A DNA stretch of 64,000 nt from Membranipora membranacea (lineage: Eukaryota; Bryozoa; Gymnolaemata; Cheilostomatida; Membraniporidae): positions 13,080,001-13,144,000 of the forward strand of contig OU612073.1 of assembly GCA_914767715.1 (NCBI GenBank), read 5' to 3'. The notes beneath the pieces are model-generated. The model had not been told where the DNA came from. It made no database searches and worked only from the letters and a program-made list of their open reading frames with translations. Shown here one piece after another: positions 1 to 9,980 of the stretch. The number at the start of each line of letters is the position of its first letter. Within the stretch, counting starts at the first letter, position 1. Both the position numbers and the translations under genes were made by a program.

Positions 1-689
1 TAATATTGAAACCTGTATACATCAGAGTGCAATTCATTCACAGATACAATCACCAAAATATAAATCAGCAGGGCAGTACTAGATCAAGGCAATGATAGGT
101 ATAAATCAGTTATAATCCTACACTATGCTAGTTTTTGAGGCTGCTTGATTGAAATCTCTTTTATTTTGGATGCTGTTGCCGTTGTAAATCTCAGCATTGG
201 CTAGACAAAGCTTCAGCCGTAACAGAGACTATAGATATTATCTATAGTCTCCGGATGTAATACAAATTTATTCCCTAATGATATCACACCCTGTCTTGCG
301 GGTAGATATTGAATGATAGTTCATCAAACATTTTCTGCCAGTTTTATCAATTACCAGACCGCAAGCTCAGTGTTTACTGACTATGTGGGTTAGTTGTGGT
401 TTCTGGGTGGGTTAGTTGTGGTTTCTGGTTGCAGGCGATGTATTCAAGGAAATGATGTTTGTCGTATCGCATCAGCTTCAAGAGTTACTAAAATCAGTAC
501 TACCAGCGCTTCAAAGTATGTCAAGCCACATAGCATCAGAGCACTATCAATCCAGCAAAATTAATCTAGCCTCTCCTGAGTTAATTGCATCGGCAACCAG
601 TAAAAAGGCCTGAACTAAATTAATTTCATTAGTCACAACAGCACTAATCATAAAAGATGAGACTGTAGTATGGTTTTGGGTTTTTTTAG
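1..689. other. No supportable gene
   Basis: AT-rich sequence. A 65-codon open frame at 416-613 has no ATG at its start, no recognisable motif and no clear splice signals. A short direct repeat (gggttagttgtggtttctgg) lies near 387-427. The stretch ends in a pyrimidine tract plus AG (to 689) that serves as the acceptor of the exon at 690. Confidence 0.4.
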
Positions 690-908
690 ATCACCGCCAT
701 GAAATCTCAGGAAGTAAAGCCAGAAAAGCTCTTCTTGGAATCAGGGACATCATGTGCAATACTAATGAGATACACGAACAACCCGATGGAAGGAGATTGT
801 ATAGGCTGATAGTAAATCTGTCCGGCATTCAAGACTTTAGGAGGAACAAGAGGAACATTTTATCACTTTATGGGCTCACCTATGTGTTTCGGACTGGATT
901 TCAAAAAG
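690..908 (+). CDS. Internal exon, unknown protein
   Basis: The 219-nt segment is open in one frame, preceded by a T-rich tract ending in AG and followed by GTAAAT. Both ends fall in phase 1, like the exons of the gene at 1.6-2.8 kb. The encoded piece is basic and includes RRLYRLIVNLSGIQDFRRNK. I do not recognise a family. It could be an upstream exon of the neighbouring gene, but the next plausible 17-nt exon (1030-1046) would end in a stop codon, so the link is unproven. Confidence 0.4.
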
Positions 909-1065
909 GTAAATTTTAATAAAATTCACATATAGTTTTGTTTCTAGACTAAAACATGATGTGAAGCACTTATTCAGCTTTTACTGACATTTGCAAAATT
1001 GTCAAATGACATTTTATTATATTTTTTAGCTATTTGGTGCGCCTAGGTAAGTATCCCAGAGGGCA

Positions 1066-1483
1066 ATGTTCGGAATGCCATTTCATTCAGAGTGGTTCAG
1101 GATAGTTGCATTGAGGTCACTCAATGCTGAGTGCCAAGAACGCTTCTTTAAAGATATTAAAGGAACGGAGGATAGCACTAACCTGACCATATACAAGTGA
1201 ACGCCATGACACACCTTCATGTGAAGCGGTTAGAAGGTGATTTCGGCAGGTCGCTGAAGTCGCAAGAGTCAGGAAATAGCTCCTGGCGATTGCAAAGAGG
1301 AATATCACCATCATTACTCAGAGTATGATTGATGAAGATCCTTCAGCTTTTGCTACGCATAAGGAGAGAATCTCTGATTATCTCCTTGATGAATGCTGGC
1401 ATGAGGAACTCGAAGATGGATCATGGATTTTTTTGGACGGAGAGGTGAGGCCGAAGAAAGATCAGGAAACTATGTACAGTTAA
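1066..1483 (+). pseudogene. Decayed repeat-family protein fragment
   Basis: One frame runs from an ATG at 1066 to a stop at 1200 and includes FRIVALRSLNAECQERFFKD. Another frame, open 1280-1483, continues with acidic sequence including ISDYLLDECWHEELEDGSW. The region between them carries several stops. From memory, the R-I-V-x-L-x-S-x-N-x-E-x-x-E-R-x-F pattern recurs in multicopy, transposon-associated proteins of cnidarians and sponges. I infer a degraded copy of such a protein; its function is unknown. Confidence 0.4.
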
Positions 1484-1599
1484 CGCATTTCCGGTAAATA
1501 TTGCCTAACATCCAAAAGAGTATTGGTCTGTTGCATACTGAGCAGAGTTGGATTTATTAAAGTCGATCATCCATATATCATTGGATATTGAAGTTTTTA

Positions 1600-2787
1600 A
1601 TGGCATGTTATCACGCTCTCGGTATTTACAGTGATGAAAATATTAATGATGTTTGGGACCATATCACTAGCTGCTTCTCAGCCTACAAAGCTAAACGACT
1701 GGCAAGCTGTGATATAGCTGCTGTTGAAGACGAAATTGATGGCAGGGAGAAAAGTGCTGAATCGCTGGAGGATATTGGAGAATCAAACCAGCAACAACAG
1801 GATGACGAAGATGAGCCAGAGATGATCACAGAAATAGGTAAGTTTTGATTGGGGTAAATTTGGTATGAAAAGTTTTGCTGATCTCATAATACTGGTGATA
1901 CTTTTTAGATGAGTTTGCACGATCTACACATTTACACGATGGGTGAATGGGGTATGGATAATTACTTGGCATGATCTCATAATAATAATAGTCTTGTCTC
2001 AATAATTTCAGTGCCTCCAGATGAGGAAGTATGTCAGGAAACAGATATTGACAGTGACTCTCATATCTCCTCTACAAGACTAGCAGGTATTAACCAAATT
2101 TTTGTATTGAATACTCGTAATGATTGATGTTATAACACATACCTTGGAATTTATATTTGAAGGTGTGAATGATCTTTCGCTCAGCAGCGCTTTGTGTACT
2201 CCATTCAAGAAACCTAGACTGGATGTATCGCATGTCTGGAAGACACCAATCACCAACCTCTCCGTTTCCATGATACACCCTTCAGGTATTACAAGGACTG
2301 AAGCCAGGAACGAAATAAAAGGACACTGAATTAAATTAATACAAGTTGACCACAACTAAAGTAGCACATCATTAGCAAATCAAATGTTGCCCAGGTCGCT
2401 GTTAGTGTTTGTGAGTGATGATGAATACTGCTAACAGTGACGGAGGCGAAATTTGAGCGCTATTATCCCTGTTGTAGAAGTACATTTAATAGTATATGTA
2501 AGCTGAAAACCTTTTGAGTCTGCTCAGCACCTCAACACCGATTGTAGACGGCAAAGGTACAAGTGAGAAGAGTGCGAAGCACTTGAGTGGAGATGGTATG
2601 TTTGTTTATTACCATCACTATCGTCTTGTAATTTAATCGTAATTTGATTGCATTATAAAAGCCTATATACTGCCTACCTGACCTTGCCCAACCTGACATA
2701 CTAAACAAAAGCGAAATATTGTAACTTTATGATGACTAATGGTACTAATGACAGATTCAACCTTTTGCAGAGCTTATCCTTGAGTAG
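1600..2787 (+). CDS. Five-exon gene, unknown acidic protein
   Basis: Exons 1600-1837, 2012-2086, 2163-2285, 2548-2595 and 2771-2787 join in phase 1 at every junction. They give exactly 167 codons including the stop. Each internal boundary has GT and AG, with good donors GTAAGT, GTATTA and GTATGT. The first exon starts with MACYHALGIYSDENINDVWD and ends in an acidic, Gln-rich stretch. Later exons are Ser/Thr-rich with a basic KKPR patch. No catalytic motif or known domain is seen. An alternative last exon could read on in another frame to 2941 with a Lys/Arg-rich tail. The ATG may not be the true start, because the frame is open a little upstream. Confidence 0.5.
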
Positions 2788-3230
2788 GAGAATAGTTGGC
2801 ACTCAATTAGCAGACCAGTTTCTGTCGAAGCGGTGGAAGTATAAGGTTAAATCTTCACCTTCCAACAAACGGAGCTACTACGATGTCCGCTCTAAAATAG
2901 TACCGATACTCAAGACTGCAAAAGAGAAAACAAGAGAGTAAATAAAAAGATTTGAGTTAAAAAACATAACTGAAGTTGGGTTTATAAGAGCCATGGGCGA
3001 CGAACAAGCCTTCACAGAGAAAGAATTTTGCAATCGGGAAATAAGAGCTATCAACCACTACCTTCATTATTCAATGCCAAGTTTATATCTACTGTGTTAT
3101 AAAGTTACTCACCTATTCCAGACTCGAAGAGCGAATGTTGCTTGTTTTTCACTGCTAAGAGTATTTTATCCAAAGCTGTTTAGTGAAAATCCAGGAATAA
3201 ATATCCATAGCATTTTGTTATTCAAACTAA
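2788..3230. other. No clear gene
   Basis: Frame 2729-2941 continues through this area, ending in basic sequence such as SNKRSYYDVRSKIVPILKTA. It could be an alternative terminal exon of the preceding gene. The remainder shows no supported feature. Confidence 0.3.
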
Positions 3231-3246
3231 CAGCCAGCCAGCCGGC

Positions 3247-3278
<32 letters not shown>
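3231..3278. repeat. (AGCC)n microsatellite
   Basis: About twelve tetranucleotide units of CAGC/AGCC, interrupted by a GGCCGGCC core, seen directly. Both strands read as short Ala/Ser/Gln/Pro or Gly/Trp/Leu repeats, which explains the misleading open frames across it. Confidence 0.9.
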
Positions 3279-3885
3279 ACGGCTGCTTAACAGTGAATAT
3301 AAATCTGCAGCAAGTATCGACACAATGTTGCAAGGCATCAAAGTTCAAAGTTCAATAAACCACAGGCATGTTGTTATCCAAAATCATAATATTATTAGTC
3401 GCTTGACATGGCATTTAAAATAGCTCATCCAATCAAAAGTAACTGAATATTGGAATTTCCCAACACGTGTTAATTTGTTTACAATTACGAGCTCAACCCC
3501 GTTTATGACACTGAGGATTTAATATTGTGATGTATTGTATAGAATGTTTTATTCCTATTCTTTTTTTGTATTTATGTTAAATATTAGTTTTGCATTTACT
3601 TGTTGAAATGATACAAATGACACTTTTTCTATACTTTACGCTTTATTATTGGTTTTACTCTTCGTATTTTAATTTGACCCACTGTTTATTGCAATTAATT
3701 AAAATGATTATAAAATTTGTTAAAGTGATAATCTTGCCTTGTATTCACAGTAGAAAGTTTACTGTCGTATTTTACACTAGGTCACTAGTAGGGGTCCCTG
3801 TAGGTATATCCATACATACACCTAGATTCAACATCAACATCCTCGATAAAACATGGTAATCATACAAATTGATGTATTGACTTGG
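3279..3885. other. AT-rich, no gene seen
   Basis: Low-complexity AT-rich DNA with only short open frames lacking motifs or splice context. Confidence 0.4.
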
Positions 3886-4215
3886 CTGCCGGAGCTATGA
3901 CATTGCTGCAGTGAGTGGTATAAACACTTTTAACCCCTGAAATCAACGTCAGCACCATCAAATTACCCATGCTAGACTGTTTAAGCGAGTAGAGTGATAA
4001 ATTAAAACTTCTGCGTTTTTGCTGCCGACGTTGCGTTACTGCGGCAGCGGGTGGTCTAATCACATTTTAACCCTCAAAATCAACGTCAGCTCCATCAAAT
4101 TGCCCATGTTAGATTATTCAAACGTGTAGATAGATTAATTTATAATTCTGTGATTTCGCTGCCGACACCGCATTATTGCGGCAGCGGATGGTCTGAGCGC
4201 CTTTTCACTGCCGGA
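3886..4215. repeat. 137-bp tandem repeat, 2.4 copies
   Basis: Units begin at 3886, 4022 and 4159 with CTGCCG. Each contains the shared core AATCAACGTCAGC(A/T)CCATCAAATT and, in units 2 and 3, a short hairpin with arms GCTGCCG and CGGCAGC. Copies differ by roughly one base in six to ten. The array lies just upstream of the LINE fragment, but that element is 5'-truncated, so a promoter-monomer role is not supported. Confidence 0.8.
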
Positions 4216-4349
4216 TTTGATTTCGGCAACTCTGAATTGACTCTACTACACCTTTTTTATGAACAAAAATATATATTTAATTTGTTCCATAATTTTCCCC
4301 ACAGTGTACAACTTTAAAAAAAACATAGCCAGGTAGACTTCCTGGATCA

Positions 4350-6150
4350 GATTCAGAAGTCAATTTGCTTACTCCTAACTGTCTGCTCATCGGTAGGTCT
4401 ATTGTTGACCAACCAGGTGGTCTTGATCTGAAGGTTACCCCATCTGATAGACTTTGGGTAGAGTTGTATGCTCCTACATACGAAAAAGAGAAACTAAAAT
4501 ACAAAAGCAAGACACTGGATAAAATGTCAACAGATATCAAGCTGGCGTGGAAGGGCATAAAATCTATGTCAAACCTATCCAGTAAAACCACCAGTAACTT
4601 TGACCTGATGCAACCAACTGAGCAGACCAAATTAGCAGATGACCTCAATCAATTCTACACGAGATTCAACAATCCTGATCTAACTGAAGCGGCAGCTGAG
4701 CCTCCTGATCCACCTGATCCCGAACCACCTGATGCTGACCCACCACCTGATATCAGCATAGACGAAGTACGAGAGCAGTTTAGACGGTGTAATCCATCCA
4801 AAGCAGCAGGTCCAGACAACATCTCAATCAGAGTATTAAAAGACTGTTACTTTGAACTTGCTCCTATTTTTTGTGAAATTTTTAATTTATGTTTAAAGAC
4901 TGGTACTCTTCCAAATTTATGGAAACTATCAGCAATCACACCACTTCCTAAGAAGCCAAATCCATCGTGCAATAATGATTACAGACATCTGTGGTGATGA
5001 AGTGTTTTGAGAAAATCTTAAAATCAAGACTTTTAAGTATTATAGCCCTAGATGACTGTCAATTTGCGTACAAAAAGAACCGAAGTACCAAAGACGCATG
5101 TATTAGTATTGATTATTTTTTATGGTCACACCTGGAACAACAATCAAGTTATGCTCGAATTTTATTTGTTGATTTTACATCCGCTTTTAACACTATTGTA
5201 CCTAAGATTTTAATTGAAAAGCTGAAAGCCATGAATGTTCCTCACTATTTACTGTCAATTATTAAAGCTTTTCTTGTTGACCGCCAGCAATTTGTAAATG
5301 TTGGAAATGCCAAATCTAAAAAGCTGAGCTGTGATATTGGCTGCCCACAAGGCTGTGTTATATCTCCTATTTTGTTTTCTGTATACACTGATTTTATCAA
5401 ATCTAACTGTGATAATGTGAAGATTTTTAAATATGCGGATGACATGGCCATCATAGGACTTTTGAATTTTAAACAGCCAACTATATCTCAAAATTATTTT
5501 AATGCCATACAACATTTTACTGAGCAATGTTCCTCTGTGAATCTTATTCTTAACACAGCGAAAACCAAAGAGATGGTTGTGAATTTTAGCAAATCTTGTG
5601 CCTTATACGACTATATTTTTATAAATGGTAATCCAATAGAGAAGGTAGATAGTTTTAAATACCTAGGTACATTTTTCGACTGTGATCTTAAATGGTGCTC
5701 AAACACTGAATATGTCTATAGTAAACTAAAGAAAAGATTTTACGCTTTTTCTAGATTCAAACATTTTAAACCTAACCAGTATCAACAACATAATTTTATC
5801 CAATCACTGATCCAACCCATTTTTACCTATAATATTGAACTCTGGTACACTGGTGCTACAGAAAGACAAAAGAATATGCTTTTAAGTCCGTTTTTAAAAA
5901 ACAGCTACATTTTTGACGCTGCCTGTTTTGTTGACATGAGTATTTTTAATTTAGCTCAACGTTTTATCGCTGATGATAGACACATTTTATGCAATTGTTA
6001 TAAAAGTAATCGTAAATATTTTATCATGCCAAAAACTAGAACATCAAGATTTTTGTGCAGCTTTGTGCCTTTTAGTATTCGTCTTTTAAATAACTGAGAG
6101 AGATATGGTTCACACCTAAATTGTAATGTGTTTCTAACACAATTACCAAA
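4350..6150 (+). pseudogene. CR1/L2-type LINE reverse transcriptase, 5'-truncated
   Basis: Two adjoining frames encode a non-LTR reverse transcriptase of the CR1/L2/Rex group. Frame 4365-4997 holds the linker and the early RT motif SKAAGPDNISIRVLK, with a Pro/Asp-rich spacer around 4700-4750. Frame 4991-6097 carries VVMKCFEK, FAYKKNRSTKDA, FVDFTSAFNTI, CPQGCVISPILFSVYTDF and the catalytic YADD, then the C-terminal tail with PKTRTSRFLCSFVPFSIRLL. The two frames are separated by a shift at about 4985, where the conserved block before VVMKC is short by about a dozen bases. The endonuclease domain is absent upstream, as expected from 5' truncation during target-primed insertion. The 3' end is near 6150 with an A-rich, TTCACTTCACTTT tail. 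It is not functional as it stands. Confidence 0.85.
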
Positions 6151-6159
6151 AAATAAATT

Positions 6160-6465
6160 CACTTCACTTTACCTAGCCAAGAATAAGTGGAGAAAGCAAG
6201 CTCAGCGTGAGGTATGGATAGGGGACGCGGTAGTAGTGACTGACTCGAACTATTTAAGGGGTAAATATCAGATAGCTAGTGTGGTAAAATTATTACAGGG
6301 AGGAGATGGGAAAATAGGCGGGTAGCTCTGCAGTATAGGAGCTGCACAGTAGGTGCCACTCAGTATAGGGTCAGCAAGCCCATAAGAATCATTCGGGCTG
6401 TCCAACAATTGGCACTCTTGGTTCCTGTCGAGGGAGAGGGTAATGAAGTACCTGGCGATGTGTAA
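6160..6465 (+). pseudogene. BEL/Pao retrotransposon Pol C-terminal remnant
   Basis: The frame from about 6175 encodes KWRKQAQREVWIGDAVVVTD followed by LRGKYQIASVVKLLQGGDGK. The W-x-x-G-D-x-V-x-V-x-D ... R-G-x-(Y/W) ... V...GxDG pattern is the C-terminal DUF5641-like domain of BEL/Pao polyproteins. A frameshift sits near 6312; the second frame continues to a stop at 6463-6465 with KPIRIIRAVQQLALLVPV, matching the usual R-P-x-x-x-L-x-L-L ending. Only the tail of Pol remains. No LTRs, integrase or RT were seen next to it. Confidence 0.65.
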
Positions 6466-6467
6466 TC

Positions 6468-6701
6468 ATGCGTTACATGCCACGCTCTGTTCATCTTATC
6501 ATTCTCATTCTTGTTTTATACATTATGAACAGAACAGAGTCTGGTAGTATCTATGTAGTTTTTTTTGTCAACATAATGGTAGAAGATTTATTTTGCCAAG
6601 GTTATCCCTCCGGTGTATTCGGAGTTGTCTTCCCTAAATTGTCTCCACATGAGTTGAACATTTCGGATCTGATGATAAACTTATCTAAAGCTAATCCTTG
6701 A
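6468..6701 (+). CDS. Small hydrophobic ORF after BEL/Pao tail
   Basis: An ATG lies two bases after the upstream stop and opens a 77-codon frame. Residues about 8-35 are strongly hydrophobic (HLIILILVLYIM, then YVVFFVNIMV), which could be a signal peptide or membrane segment. No family is recognised. The placement just behind a retroelement Pol makes an accessory ORF or simple chance equally possible. Confidence 0.25.
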   Translation: MRYMPRSVHLIILILVLYIMNRTESGSIYVVFFVNIMVEDLFCQGYPSGVFGVVFPKLSPHELNISDLMINLSKANP

Positions 6702-6779
6702 GGATCATTCTCCCTTTTCTTTCCGAATGAATGTAATAGAAAAAATGATTTGTTTTGCTAGAAGGTTAAGAAGGAACAG

Positions 6780-7560
6780 CGCGAGGGTGTGGAGTTGTTC
6801 GGTCACAGTGTTTTTCGAATCCCACATCTCAGCGCCCCTTACACAGGTAAGAAATGTGGCATAATTATTTTTCAATCGTCTTGTTTTAGGAGAGTTAATC
6901 GGGATGGAGAATCTGTTGTCACAGACTGGAGACCCTGTTGTTGAACTTTGCAGAGAAACGGACTTACTTGTGGGTGAGTGAGTCACGAGAACATTGTAGG
7001 TATTATTGGTATGGTACAGCTGGGAACCCAGGTATGGATAGTCATGGAGAGGAGCTTCAACAGACCTGGATAAAAACAAACAGGGCCGGACAACTCGCCA
7101 GGTGATGGGACAATGTAAAGGAAGATACATCACAACCTTACAAACATCCACTAACAACTCTGTTGTTAAACTGGGCAGAGAAGAGGATTTATTTTTTGAT
7201 GATACATATATGACAGCTTGAGGAAATAAAGTGGATAAAAGGTTTAATAATATTGATACCAACAACGCAGTAGAAGCCCTCACTCCTAACGTCATTGTAG
7301 AGCAAGCTCAGACTCAACAAGTGAGACCTCAACAGCAGACCAGAAGAGGGTCAGCACCACAGCGCCCACCCTTGTTCTCAACACAGAAAATTTCACGGCC
7401 AGCTCGTATTCAGTCAGATGGTAATAAGGCCAGCTAGGTCTCATCCAGCCTCCCCGCCGATAATATTCTTAGATCCTGGAATATCTGCTGATGACTTTGA
7501 AGATGAGTACTTTACAGGCGAAAGTACCATCTTGGTAAATTGCTGAATACTAAATTATGA
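6780..7560 (+). repeat. Repeat module R8, copy 1
   Basis: Shares blocks with 48.2-48.6 kb: the exon end CCCACATCTC...CCCCTTACACAG plus GTAA donor (about 6820-6845 and 48255-48282), the Gln/Arg-rich exon with RPQQQTRRGSAPQRPPLF (7231-7430 and about 48380-48460), and the exon with SADDFEDEYFTGES (about 7480-7535 and 48505-48560). In this copy about 440 extra bases between the first two blocks hold the kinase exon and two related short exons (VVELCRETDLLVG near 6940; VVKLGREEDLFF near 7165). The two related exons suggest an internal duplication. Confidence 0.6.
6967..7138 (+). pseudogene. Protein-kinase hinge exon, broken copy
   Basis: Reads ENIVGIIGMVQLGTQV..IVME, the beta4-beta5-hinge region of a protein kinase N-lobe. 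Compared with copies at 17.2 and 61.5 kb it has an extra base after the hinge Glu codon, which brings a stop soon after. The AG splice acceptor present at 61468 reads GG here. Not functional. Confidence 0.55.
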
Positions 7561-7948
7561 ATAATCTTTATGAGAAAATAAGAGGCATCATGCGTTACAA
7601 CTATTAACTGAAACGTCCCATAAATTGAAGTGGATATTTTAACAATACTATGAGCAGATCAGTTATTTAGGAAGCATAGAAAGCTCCGTTAAAAAAATCC
7701 ATGTTACATTCGAGCATTTAATTGCTAGATATAATTGGTCTTCTCTCAATGTGGTGTTACCAACAAAAGACGTAATCGGCCACTCAGCATGTTTGGAACC
7801 TGTATATCCGCAAAGTGTATTCAGGGAGATATTCCAGTATGGTTATCCCAGTAAATCAAATATTGTGAGTTCATAGGGCAAATAAAAATTATAAAAAAAT
7901 TAAGATTGTGGAAAATAGCATTTTAATTTTTTTTTAAATAATTTAGCA
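7561..7948. other. No gene seen
   Basis: AT-rich spacer. Part of it (about 7545-7680) resembles the sequence after the exon at 48.56 kb and the stretch near 61.69-61.78 kb, so it belongs to the repeat modules. No coding signal. Confidence 0.4.
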
Positions 7949-8012
7949 GGGATCATAGTGGATCATAGTGGCCAGGGGGAGGCAATTAATCACTATGATC
8001 CACTATGATCCC
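7949..8012. repeat. Perfect 22-bp inverted repeat
   Basis: Arms 7949-7970 and 7991-8012 are exact reverse complements with a 20-nt spacer. Each arm is itself two 10-bp direct repeats of GATCATAGTG plus GG. It could be a small fold-back element or a site bound by a dimeric protein. Confidence 0.85.
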
Positions 8013-8374
8013 AATTTTCAGACTTTGCAGCAGTTTTACTGCAACTAGGAGCACAGGCTGTTTTATTTCATATGTCCCAATGACTTTTCAGCCTGAGATC
8101 GTTAAAACCATACCAAACAGAGAAGAGAAGAGGAAACTCCGAAAAAAAGATGCTCAAAATACCATCTTTTCATTTTTTCTTCTGTAGGTTTAACTCTGTT
8201 CAAAACAAATGGATGAAATACCTGATTTAAAGCAGCACATGTTGGCTAACATGGACAGCACTCTAAAGCTGAACAGGCCACTACAACTTACTACACGGAC
8301 ATGCTTAATGCTACAGCTACCAATTTCCTGCTCATGCCAATTTCAAAGCTGTCGCTTATGCAGCTCTTCTGATC

Positions 8375-9980
8375 ATGACCATTGACACAATGTGCGCAGC
8401 GAGCCTCATACTTCCAAACCAGATACTTCCGCCGATGAGGGCCTTTATGGATGACATTACAATAATATCACCAGACAAGGCTCAGGTTGTAGCTTCAATC
8501 GATAGGCTGCATGAGTTGATAGAGAGATGTGCGATGCGATTCAAACCTAGCAAGAGCCGGTCCCTGTCTTTGTGTAAAGGCAAACCTGTACCAAAAAACT
8601 ACTTCATAGGAACAGAGCGTATTCCCACGCTTGCAGAGCAGCCTGTGAATAGCTTAGGAAGATGGTATAGTTTACCAATCACAGACAGGTTCCGCGGAAA
8701 CGAGGTGAAAAAGCAACTCATTACAGGGCTGGACGCGATTGTATTTACCAGACAGACCACATTTTTCAATCGCGTCCAGCCTGGATTCTCAACTTTGCAC
8801 TCATGCCTCGAATTCTGTGGCCTCTGACAGTTTATGATATTCCGCTTACACCAGTTGAGAGAATGGAGCAAATGATTAACAAGCACATGCGCAAGTGGCT
8901 CGGAGTTCCAAGGAGCTTCAACACTAATGCACTGTATGCCAGTTCGTTTACTCTTTCACTACCTATGAAATCGCTTGTGGAAGAGTACAAAACATCAAAG
9001 GCGAGACTGGATATGATGTTGAACGAGTCACCAGACCAGGTGATAAGGGAATGTGCTCCAACACTTGACACTGGTAAAAAGTGATCTGTCACAGAGACTG
9101 TCAGAGATGCCAAGTCTCGACTGGAGATAAGTGAGATTGTGGGTGCTGTGACAACTGCACGTCATGGCATCGGCTGGGAAGCAAACCGGTGGTTCTCAAA
9201 GGAAAGCCCAAAGGTTAGACGGGAGATGGTAGTTGATGAGGTGCGCAAGATGGAAGAGGTGCGCCGCCAGACACAAGCTGTAGGCCAAGCCCAACAAGGC
9301 CGGTGGACTTGTTGGCTCAACAGACAGAAATGTGGTCGATGGAGCCACAAAGGATCAGCTTTCTGGTTGGTGCAGCTTATGATCAACTACCGACCCCGGC
9401 GAACCTGGAACGCTGGAATTTGACCGAGAACTCGAAGTGCGCCGAGTGCTCGGCCAGGGGCACACTTCGACATATTCTGTCGAATTGCCCACAGACCCTT
9501 GGAAGATACACATATAGGCATAATCAAGTCCTGAAAGTGTTGTATAAATATGTCACGGAGAAGTGTGAATACGCTAATGCTGGAGGTGAAGCGCGTGAAA
9601 AGATTTTGCGCAAAAAGGGATTGATGAACAGCGGAGAATGGCAGGTGAGATGCGACCTCACAGAGCAGCTCAGCATGCCACAGCATATTGTGATCACGAA
9701 CCAAAGACCAGACTTAATTGTCTGGTCTGACAAAGAAAAAGCACTAATACTGATGGAATTGACGGTGCCTTGGGAAGAAAATCTCTCAAACGCGCATGAG
9801 AGAAAACTGACAAGATACGAAGATCTGGTGACACAATGCCAAGACAAAGGTTGGAATTGCGAATTATTCGCAGTAAAAGTTGGCTGCCGTGGATTCATGG
9901 CTAGATCAGCTACCAAATTTCTGACTAGAGTTGGGCTGTCGGGCAGAGAACTCAAACAAGCCACAAAAAGCACTGTGTGA
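8375..9980 (+). pseudogene. RLE-type non-LTR retrotransposon, 3' part
   Basis: The first frame (8375-8827) has the RT active-site box as AFMDD followed by FKPSKSRSLSL, typical of a family seen in corals and lancelets. Frame 8803-9423 follows with PRILWPLTVYDIP and MRKWLGVPRSFNT and is cut by one in-frame TGA at 9082-9084. Frame 9303-9980 gives RISFLVGAAYDQLP and a CCHC-like knuckle (CAECSARGTLRHILSNCP). It ends in a restriction-like endonuclease core: RPDLIVW, a spacer, then MELTVPWEE, i.e. PD...(E)xT. The element therefore resembles R2/NeSL/HERO-type LINEs that cut with a PD-(D/E)XK nuclease. Two frameshifts (about 8770-8800 and 9320-9330), one stop and a missing 5' half make it dead. Confidence 0.8.

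Noticed and set aside
2993-3358. 121-codon ORF over the (AGCC)n repeat
   Set aside because: The open frame is largely due to the microsatellite; there is no motif or splice context and both strands are open.
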